From Flavobacteriaceae bacterium UBA3078 (lineage in GTDB: Bacteria; Bacteroidota; Bacteroidia; Flavobacteriales; Flavobacteriaceae): 6,355 nt of DNA. The position numbers and the translations under genes are program-made. Below are positions 1-4,835 of this stretch, one piece after another. The notes beneath the pieces were generated by a model. That model had not been told where the DNA came from, made no database searches, and saw only the letters and a list, made by a program, of their open reading frames with translations. Location of the stretch: the NCBI GenBank assembly GCA_002366675.1, contig DFBO01000189.1:9881-16235 (forward strand), in the 5' to 3' direction. Numbering within the stretch: the first letter of the stretch is position 1; the number at the start of each line of letters is the position of its first letter.

Positions 1-1832
1 AATGCTTCTACAACTGTTCCAACTGCTGGTTTATTTGGGTTTGCTTTAAGCTCTAATAATTCGGCTTCTAGCAATACTTTTTCTAATAATTCTTTAACTC
101 CTGTTCCTTGTTTAGCAGAAATATCGTGAGATTGAACTTTACCTCCCCAATCTTCAACTAATAAATTCATATTAGCAAGTCCTTCTTTAATCTTTTCAGG
201 ATTAGCTGCAGGTAAATCGATTTTATTAATTGCAAAAACTATTGGCACTCCTGCAGCTTGTGCATGAGAAATGGCTTCTTTAGTTTGTGGCATAATATCA
301 TCGTCTGCTGCTGCAACAATAATAGCAATATCTGTTACTTGAGCACCACGAGCACGCATAGCAGTAAAGGCTTCGTGACCAGGTGTATCTAAAAAGGCTA
401 TTTTTTGCCCATTTTCTAGTTGAACTCCATAGGCTCCAATATGTTGTGTGATACCTCCAGATTCTCCAGCAATTACATTTTCTTGACGTATATAATCCAG
501 AAGTGACGTTTTACCATGATCTACGTGACCCATAACTGTAACGATTGGTGCACGTTCTAATAAATCTTCTGGTTTGTCTTCAACTAGCTCTATTGATTCT
601 TCAATATCTGCAGTAATAAACTCAACTTGATAACCAAATTCTTCGGCAACAATACTAAGAGTTTCTGCATCTAAACGTTGGTTCATTGTAACCATCATGC
701 CCAGAGACATACATGCTGAAATAATTTGAGTTACCGAAACATCCATCATAGTTGCAACTTCGTTTGCTGTTACAAATTCTGTTACTTTCAGAATTTTGCT
801 TTCAGCAGCTTCTAATTCTTGATCTATTTCCGATTGCTCTTTATGCTGCTCTCTTTTATCTCTACGATATTTAGCACCTTTACCTTTGTTTGATTTTCCT
901 TGAAGTTTTTCTAGAGTTTCGCGAACTTGCTTTTTCACATCTTCTTCACTAGGCTCTTCTTTAACGATATTTCGTCTTCCTTTTCCTGCACCTGACTTTC
1001 CTTTAAAACGATCGTTTCCTCCTCTTGGAGAATTTGTGTTTCCAGAACCAGGAGCTCCTGCTTTGCTTATTCTACGACGCTTCTTCTTGTTTCCAGGAGC
1101 TGCTTTATCGTCTTTCTTTTTCTCTTCTTTTTTCTTTTTAGGCTTATTAAACTGACTTAAATCAATTTTATCACCTGAAATTTTTGGTCCTGAAAGTTTT
1201 TGATATTTTGTTTTTAAGGTTTCATCCTCAACTTGACCTTCTTCAGAAGATTCTTCTTTCTTAGCATCCTCTTTCTTAGTTTCCTTTTTAGGACTCTCAG
1301 ACTGGTCTTTCTTTGTTGCTTTTTCCTCTACTTTTTCTTCAGATTTTTTAGCAACTTCATCTTTAGGTTTATCTTCAGCTACTTTATCTTCAACAACTTC
1401 TTGAGGTTTCTCTACGGCAACTTTCTCTTCTACTTTTTTAGCAGGTTCTGCAGACTTCTTAGTTGATTTTAAATCAATTTTACCAACTTGTTTCGGTCCA
1501 GACAAAGTAGATTTCGCTTTTACAACTTCAGCTTCTTTTGCAGCAGCTTCTCGTTTTGCTCTAGCTTTTTCTTTTTCTTCAATCTCGCGTTCACGCTGTT
1601 CTTTCAGAGCTTCTTTTTCTTTTAACTTCGCTTCACTAACTTCTTGAGACGCCATTTTTTTATTAGCATCTGTTTGAAATTCGTCTGAAAGGACTTGATA
1701 AACCTCGTCTGAAATTTTTGTAGTTGGACGCTTCTCTATCTCAATGCCTTTAGTATCTAAATACTCTACAGCACGATCCAAAGAAATGTTCAGCTCACGT
1801 AATACTTTATTTAATCTAATAGTTTCAGCCAT
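1..1832 (-). CDS. infB: Translation initiation factor IF-2, N-terminal 610 residues (3' end outside window)
   Basis: This gene encodes the translational GTPase that brings fMet-tRNA to the 30S subunit and promotes 50S joining in the cytoplasm. Reading starts at the ATG at 1832-1830 (MAETIRLNKVLREL) and runs open off the left edge. An IF2_N-type helical domain lies at about residues 1-55. A low-complexity Lys/Glu/Ala linker follows (about 60-345), ending in basic and Gly-rich stretches. A second IF2_N domain lies at about 345-405, then the G domain. All G motifs are visible: GHVDHGKT (435-442, P-loop), the G2 Thr at 462 in GGITQHIGAY, DTPGH (482-486, with the catalytic His), NKID (536-539) and SAK (572-574). 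Domains II to IV, including the C-terminal fMet-tRNA-binding domain, are missing only because the window ends. The gene is the third in rimP-nusA-infB, 30 nt after nusA, with no strong ribosome binding site. The linker holds a duplicated LSGPK...KIDL motif. Identification is secure. Confidence 0.97.
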   Translation of the reverse strand, partial: MAETIRLNKVLRELNISLDRAVEYLDTKGIEIEKRPTTKISDEVYQVLSDEFQTDANKKMASQEVSEAKLKEKEALKEQREREIEEKEKARAKREAAAKEAEVVKAKSTLSGPKQVGKIDLKSTKKSAEPAKKVEEKVAVEKPQEVVEDKVAEDKPKDEVAKKSEEKVEEKATKKDQSESPKKETKKEDAKKEESSEEGQVEDETLKTKYQKLSGPKISGDKIDLSQFNKPKKKKEEKKKDDKAAPGNKKKRRRISKAGAPGSGNTNSPRGGNDRFKGKSGAGKGRRNIVKEEPSEEDVKKQVRETLEKLQGKSNKGKGAKYRRDKREQHKEQSEIDQELEAAESKILKVTEFVTANEVATMMDVSVTQIISACMSLGMMVTMNQRLDAETLSIVAEEFGYQVEFITADIEESIELVEDKPEDLLERAPIVTVMGHVDHGKTSLLDYIRQENVIAGESGGITQHIGAYGVQLENGQKIAFLDTPGHEAFTAMRARGAQVTDIAIIVAAADDDIMPQTKEAISHAQAAGVPIVFAINKIDLPAANPEKIKEGLANMNLLVEDWGGKVQSHDISAKQGTGVKELLEKVLLEAELLELKANPNKPAVGTVVEA

Positions 1833-1862
1833 AAATTGCCTTTAATATAACCTAAAAATATG

Positions 1863-3095
1863 TTATTCTTCAAATTCTTCTTTAAGAATTCTAATAACGT
1901 CAATAATTGTTTCTTCTTCTAAATCTGTTCTTTTCACTAAATCTGCAACTTCCTGTTCAAGGATACTTTTTGCTGTATCTAAACCAGCTTTGCTAAATTC
2001 TGAAATTATCCAGCTTTCTATTTCATCTGTAAATTCAGATAATTCTACATCTTCTTCTGCGCCTTCTCTAAATACATCTATTTCGTAACCAGTTAATTGA
2101 CCAGCTAAACGAATGTTATGTCCACCACGACCAATAGCTTTACTAACTTCTTCTGGTTTTAAAATGGCTTCTGCACGTTTGTTTTCTTCATCTATTTTAA
2201 TAGACGTTACACGAGCAGGACTTAAAGCTCTAGTAATATAAAGCTGTAAGTTGTTTGTATAATTGATTACATCAATATTTTCGTTTCCTAGTTCACGAAC
2301 TATGCCATGAATTCTAGAACCTTTCATACCAACACAAGCTCCAACTGGATCTATTCTATCATCGTAAGAATCTACAGCTACTTTAGCTTTCTCTCCTGGT
2401 ATTCTAACCACATTTTTAATGGTAATTAAGCCATCGAAAACTTCTGGTATTTCTTGTTCGAATAATTTCTCTAAGAACGTTGGCGATGTACGAGACATAA
2501 TAATTGCTGGCTTATTTCCTTTAAGCTCAACACTTTCAATAACACCTTTTACATTATCACCTTTTCTAAAAAAATCTGAAGGAATTTGTTTTTCTTTTGG
2601 TAAAATAATTTCATTCCCATCATCATCTAATAAAATAACAGCTCTGTGACGAATATGGTGCACTTCTGCTGTATATATTTCTCCTACTAAGTCTTTAAAA
2701 TGCTTATAAATATTAGTATTATCGTGTTCGTGTATTTTTGAAATTAAATTTTGTCTTAATGCTAAAATAGAACGACGACCAAGGTCGATTAGCTTTACCT
2801 CTTCAGACACATCTTCCCCAACTTCAAAATCTGGTTCAATTTTTCGTGCTTCAGTTAAAGAAATTTCTTGATTCGGTTCTTCAACTTCTCCGTCTGCAAC
2901 TACAACTCTATTTCTCCAAATTTCTAAATCTCCTTTATCTGGGTTTATAATAATATCAAAATTATCATCGTCTCCAAACTTCTTTTTTAAGGCATTTCTA
3001 AAAACATCTTCAAGAATTGCCATTAAGGTTACACGATCTATTGATTTATCGTCTTTAAATTCTGAAAAAGAATCAATTAACGCAAGATTTTCCAT
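1863..3095 (-). CDS. nusA: Transcription termination/antitermination factor NusA
   Basis: NusA binds RNA polymerase and nascent RNA and modulates pausing, intrinsic termination and antitermination. The 410-residue product has the standard order: N-terminal RNAP-binding domain (about 1-130), S1 domain (about 135-203), KH1 (about 230-295) with GMKG at 256-259 inside the signature DPVGACVGMKGSRI, and KH2 (about 298-345) with GRGG at 322-325 followed by HNIRLAGQLTG. After an acidic stretch (346-360), residues 366-410 form a single helical segment (AGLDTAKSILEQEV, then TDLEEETIIDVI) that resembles one helix-hairpin-helix/acidic-repeat unit. E. coli NusA has two such repeats and is about 495 residues; B. 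subtilis NusA has none and is about 370. The present protein is therefore intermediate. The gene starts 12 nt after the rimP stop and ends 30 nt before infB, in the classic operon order. The ATG at 3095-3093 gives a normal NusA N-terminus (MENLALIDSFSEFK). No key residue appears to be lost. Confidence 0.97.
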   Translation of the reverse strand: MENLALIDSFSEFKDDKSIDRVTLMAILEDVFRNALKKKFGDDDNFDIIINPDKGDLEIWRNRVVVADGEVEEPNQEISLTEARKIEPDFEVGEDVSEEVKLIDLGRRSILALRQNLISKIHEHDNTNIYKHFKDLVGEIYTAEVHHIRHRAVILLDDDGNEIILPKEKQIPSDFFRKGDNVKGVIESVELKGNKPAIIMSRTSPTFLEKLFEQEIPEVFDGLITIKNVVRIPGEKAKVAVDSYDDRIDPVGACVGMKGSRIHGIVRELGNENIDVINYTNNLQLYITRALSPARVTSIKIDEENKRAEAILKPEEVSKAIGRGGHNIRLAGQLTGYEIDVFREGAEEDVELSEFTDEIESWIISEFSKAGLDTAKSILEQEVADLVKRTDLEEETIIDVIRILKEEFEE

Positions 3096-3107
3096 ATCTC
3101 TATTGAA

Positions 3108-3569
3108 TTAAAATTTTATCATAACTTTTGCTTCTACAATATTTTGGTAAGCAATTTCTGCTTCATTTTGAACAGTAATCTTACCCTTACCTATTGGCTT
3201 AGGCTCTCTAGATTTCCACTGCACAGTAATTAATTTATCTGTTGCATTAATTAATATTCCTTCTATTACTTTATCTGCAGTCTTTATTTCTAAAGTTCTA
3301 CCAATGTTTTTCATATACTGCCTCTTGTTAATTAAAGGAGCTGTTGCTCCTGATGAGGCAACTTCTAAAGAAAAATCTAGTTCTTCTCTATCTAAATTGT
3401 GTTCGATTGCACGACTTATAAACATGCAGTCTTCAACAGTCACTCCATTGTCTCCATCAATAATAACTTTAATCGCATTATCTTCAGAAATAGTTAGGTC
3501 TATTAAAAACAGATTTTGTTTTTGATCTAGTCCTTCTTTTAATAAATTTTCAACAGTTGTTCTAAACAT
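3108..3569 (-). CDS. rimP: Ribosome maturation factor RimP
   Basis: RimP (formerly YhbC/P15a) is a cytoplasmic assembly factor needed for efficient maturation of the 30S subunit. The 153-residue product is of normal family length. The N-terminal alpha/beta domain (about 1-80) contains the typical segment VIIDGDNGVTVEDC (35-48) followed by the ISRAIEHNLD helix (51-60). The strand/loop LEVASSGATAPL (68-79) occupies the place of the LEVSSPG-x-RPL motif seen in proteobacterial RimP. The C-terminal SH3/Sm-like domain (about 84-152) includes GRTLEIKT and KVIEGILINATDKLITVQW. It is the first gene of the rimP-nusA-infB operon, and position and sequence agree. The ATG at 3569-3567 gives the expected N-terminus (MFRTTVENLLKEG); there is no obvious ribosome binding site, and the nearby upstream bases are an A/T-rich spacer after a strong hairpin. 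In E. coli and B. subtilis the orthologue sits in the same place. Confidence 0.95.
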   Translation of the reverse strand: MFRTTVENLLKEGLDQKQNLFLIDLTISEDNAIKVIIDGDNGVTVEDCMFISRAIEHNLDREELDFSLEVASSGATAPLINKRQYMKNIGRTLEIKTADKVIEGILINATDKLITVQWKSREPKPIGKGKITVQNEAEIAYQNIVEAKVMIKF

Positions 3570-3583
3570 TTTTTGTATAAAAA

Positions 3584-3604
3584 GAGGGGACTTTTCGTCC
3601 CCTC
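3584..3604 (-). promoter_or_regulatory. Terminator-like hairpin in the rimP leader (candidate attenuator)
   Basis: The arms GAGGGGAC (3584-3591) and GTCCCCTC (3597-3604) are perfect reverse complements (8 bp, mostly G-C) around a 5-nt loop. Read on the minus strand the stem is followed at once by TTTTTATAC (3583-3575), and the rimP ATG begins 14 nt after the stem. This is the form of an intrinsic terminator on the minus strand; on the plus strand no T-run follows. No minus-strand gene lies upstream for it to terminate, so it must sit in the 5' leader of rimP. The stem is very GC-rich for this AT-rich region. It could be an attenuator controlling the operon, an mRNA-stabilising 5' hairpin, or a translational control element. 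The structure is directly visible; its function is inferred. Confidence 0.6.
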
Positions 3605-3630
3605 ATAATCTCGTAATTCTTACAACGCTG

Positions 3631-3638
3631 CAAATATA
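3631..3638 (-). promoter_or_regulatory. Candidate -7 element of the rimP-nusA-infB promoter
   Basis: The minus strand reads TATATTTG here, a full match to the Bacteroidota -7 consensus TAnnTTTG. Nineteen nt further upstream is only TTATG (about 3658-3662), a poor match to the -33 TTTG. Transcription would begin near 3624, giving a leader of about 55 nt that contains the GC-rich hairpin at 3584-3604. The position fits a single promoter for the operon; the weak -33 box lowers confidence. Confidence 0.55.
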
Positions 3639-3665
3639 CAATATTTATATTGAATTACATAATGA

Positions 3666-3695
3666 TTGAAATGTCATTTTTTATTCTTAATTTTA
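3666..3695 (+). promoter_or_regulatory. Candidate promoter of the universal stress protein gene
   Basis: ATTG ends at 3668 (TTG at 3666-3668) and is followed by exactly 19 nt and then TAATTTTA (3688-3695), which matches TAnnTTTG at all defined positions but the last. Transcription would start near 3702, leaving a leader of about 29 nt before the ATG at 3731. Spacing is right for the Bacteroidota primary sigma factor, but chance matches are common in such AT-rich sequence. It is back to back with the rimP promoter candidate. Confidence 0.4.
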
Positions 3696-3730
3696 TTGAC
3701 AACCATTAATAAAAAATCTAACCACCAACT

Positions 3731-4555
3731 ATGAAAAGAATTCTTGTACCAACTGATTTTTCTAAAGAAGCAGAAAACGCATTAAAAGTAGCTGCACAAC
3801 TAGCTAAAAAATATAATAGTGAAATATTTTTAACCCATTTACTAGAACTCCCCTTGAGTCAGGTAGATGCTCTAAGCAGTCATAGCGAATTACCCGAAGC
3901 TGTATTTTTCATGAAATTGGCTCATAAAAAGTTTGAAGATGTGTTAGCCAGGGACTACCTTAAAGGGATTAATGTACAAGAGAATGTAGATTTTAATCAA
4001 TCGTTTTCTGGGATTGCTGATACAGCAAAACAAAACAACGTAGATTTAATAATCATGGGGTCTCATGGTGCCTCAGGATTTAAAGAAATGTTTATTGGTT
4101 CTAATACCGAAAAAGTGGTTCGGACCTCAGAAGTACCTGTTCTAGTTATTAAAAATGAACATAGCGCTTTTGATATCAATGAATTTGTTTTTGCTTCAGA
4201 TTTTAAAAATGACAGCAAAGAAACCTATAAACAAGCAACAGGACTTGCCAAAGCATTTGATGCGAAAATACATTTACTGATGGTAAATACAGCTAATAAT
4301 TTTAGCACCACCGAAAATGCAAATTCAAGAATTTTAGACTTTATTGGTGGTAATGATTTTAATAATTACACCGTAAATATATATAACGATGAGAATGTTG
4401 AAAAAGGCATATTAAACTTTTCACATACTATAAACGCTGATTTAATTGGCATTAGCACTCATGGAAGACAAGGTATTGCTCATTTCTTAAATGGTAGTAT
4501 TAGTGAAGATTTAGTAAACCATGCCAAAAGACCTGTTATAACGTTTAAGATATAA
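3731..4555 (+). CDS. Universal stress protein with two tandem UspA domains
   Basis: This is a 274-residue cytoplasmic protein of the universal stress family, with two UspA alpha/beta domains in one chain (about 1-141 and 148-274). Domain 1 opens with the typical strand and Asp, MKRILVPTDFS, and carries the complete ATP-binding signature G-x2-G-x9-G-S as GSHG (110-113) to GS (123-124), then EKVVRTSEVPVLVIK. Domain 2 begins EFVFASDF (151-158) and ends with STHG (242-245) to GS (255-256). There the first Gly of the signature is Ser, so its nucleotide binding is doubtful. Domain 1 therefore probably binds ATP, while domain 2 may be structural; this is inferred from motifs. Two-domain Usp proteins of about 270-280 residues are common in Flavobacteriia; their client or process is usually unknown. 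The gene is monocistronic, divergent from rimP, and ends in a strong terminator. No Shine-Dalgarno sequence precedes the ATG, which is not unusual in this phylum. Confidence 0.93.
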   Translation: MKRILVPTDFSKEAENALKVAAQLAKKYNSEIFLTHLLELPLSQVDALSSHSELPEAVFFMKLAHKKFEDVLARDYLKGINVQENVDFNQSFSGIADTAKQNNVDLIIMGSHGASGFKEMFIGSNTEKVVRTSEVPVLVIKNEHSAFDINEFVFASDFKNDSKETYKQATGLAKAFDAKIHLLMVNTANNFSTTENANSRILDFIGGNDFNNYTVNIYNDENVEKGILNFSHTINADLIGISTHGRQGIAHFLNGSISEDLVNHAKRPVITFKI

Positions 4556-4573
4556 CGTAAATTATATAAAACT

Positions 4574-4609
4574 AAAAAAGCCTTTCAAACTAAATTGAAA
4601 GGCTTTTTT
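4574..4609. terminator. Bidirectional intrinsic terminator between the stress protein gene and tRNA-Gln
   Basis: The stem GCCTTTCAA (4580-4588) pairs perfectly with TTGAAAGGC (4595-4603) around a 6-nt loop. It is flanked by six A on the left (4574-4579) and six T on the right (4604-4609). Because A-run and T-run mirror each other, the element reads as stem plus T-run on both strands. It can therefore end both the plus-strand stress protein mRNA (19 nt after its stop) and the minus-strand tRNA precursor, whose 3' end is only 2 nt away. Confidence 0.92.
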
Positions 4610-4610
4610 G

Positions 4611-4683
4611 TTGGCCCACTAGGGCTCGAACCTAGACTCTTCTGCACCAAAAACAGACGTGTTGCCAGTTACACCATGGGCCA
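4611..4683 (-). tRNA. tRNA-Gln (anticodon UUG)
   Basis: The minus strand folds into a full cloverleaf of 73 nt including the discriminator. The acceptor stem TGGCCCA/TGGGCCA has 7 pairs, and the D stem GTGT/ACAC encloses the loop AACTGGCA. The anticodon stem is TCTGT/GCAGA with loop TTTTGGT, giving anticodon TTG at 4650-4648, which reads CAA and by wobble CAG. The variable loop has 5 nt, and the T arm is CTAGG-TTCGAGC-CCTAG. The discriminator base is A (4611). The next bases are CAA, so the 3' CCA is not encoded and must be added by the CCA-adding enzyme. It is a lone tRNA with its own promoter and a terminator directly downstream. Confidence 0.97.
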
Positions 4684-4702
4684 ATATCTCAAAATGAGAG
4701 TG

Positions 4703-4733
4703 CAAACTTAAAACAAAGTTTTGTTTGTACAAA
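4703..4733 (-). promoter_or_regulatory. Promoter of tRNA-Gln, Bacteroidota type
   Basis: On the minus strand TTTG (4733-4730) is followed by exactly 19 nt and then TAAGTTTG (4710-4703), matching both parts of the Bacteroidota consensus TTTG-N19-TAnnTTTG. Transcription should begin near 4697, about a dozen nt before the mature tRNA 5' end at 4683. The short leader contains a small inverted repeat, TCTCA/TGAGA around 3 nt (4687-4699). The -33 box lies within a 14-bp palindrome. Confidence 0.8.
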
Positions 4734-4735
4734 CA
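4722..4735. repeat. 14-bp perfect palindrome over the tRNA-Gln -33 box
   Basis: TGTTTGTACAAACA equals its own reverse complement. It spans the -33 TTTG of the tRNA promoter and places a second TTTG (4724-4727) on the plus strand, facing the gene that starts at 4836. It could be an operator for a dimeric regulator, a shared promoter feature for divergent transcription, or chance. No specific binding protein is recognised. Confidence 0.5.
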
Positions 4736-4804
4736 TTTTTTATGGAAAATATTTTTTAATCCTTAACGTTTCCTTAAAAATATTCTTGATTACATAATTA
4801 TTGT

Positions 4805-4812
4805 TAAATTCG
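4805..4812 (+). promoter_or_regulatory. Weak candidate -7 element for the DUF2723 gene
   Basis: TAAATTCG differs from TAnnTTTG at one defined position and would give a start near 4818 with a leader of about 18 nt. The nearest TTG (4786-4788) is 16 nt upstream, closer than the usual 19 or so. An alternative is TATTTTTT at 4750-4757, 22 nt after the palindromic TTTG at 4724-4727. Neither is convincing, and nothing else is evident in 4736-4835. Confidence 0.25.
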
Positions 4813-4835
4813 CTGCATCAATAAACATAGATTTT

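Noticed and set aside
1233..1466. Plus-strand open frame encoding a Phe/Arg/Leu-rich 77-residue peptide that looks like a membrane protein
   Set aside because: It is the antisense of the Lys/Glu-rich IF2 linker: AAA/GAA codons read backwards give Phe and similar residues. There is no independent start signal or family resemblance.
1080..1470. Purine/pyrimidine-biased low-complexity DNA that might be a repeat array
   Set aside because: The bias comes from Lys/Glu codons in the IF2 linker; there is no regular repeat unit at the DNA level.
2419..2649. Plus-strand open frame of 76 codons inside nusA
   Set aside because: It lies wholly antisense to the S1/KH1 region of nusA, whose protein sequence is strongly conserved; no ribosome binding site or recognisable domain.
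3304..3525. Plus-strand open frame of 73 codons inside rimP
   Set aside because: It is antisense to conserved RimP motifs and has no recognisable product.
3662..3677. Imperfect inverted repeat ATGATTGAAATGTCAT in the rimP/usp intergenic region
   Set aside because: Only 4-bp arms are cleanly matched; this is expected by chance in AT-rich DNA.
3697..3725. TTGACA-N17-TAACCA resembling an E. coli sigma70 promoter before the stress protein gene
   Set aside because: The -10 part is poor, it sits too close to the ATG at 3731, and Bacteroidota use a different promoter consensus; the element at 3666-3695 fits better.
4611..4683. tRNA-Gln as a possible integration (att) site for a mobile element
   Set aside because: No integrase gene and no repeated tRNA 3' end are visible in the window, and the neighbouring genes look like ordinary chromosome.
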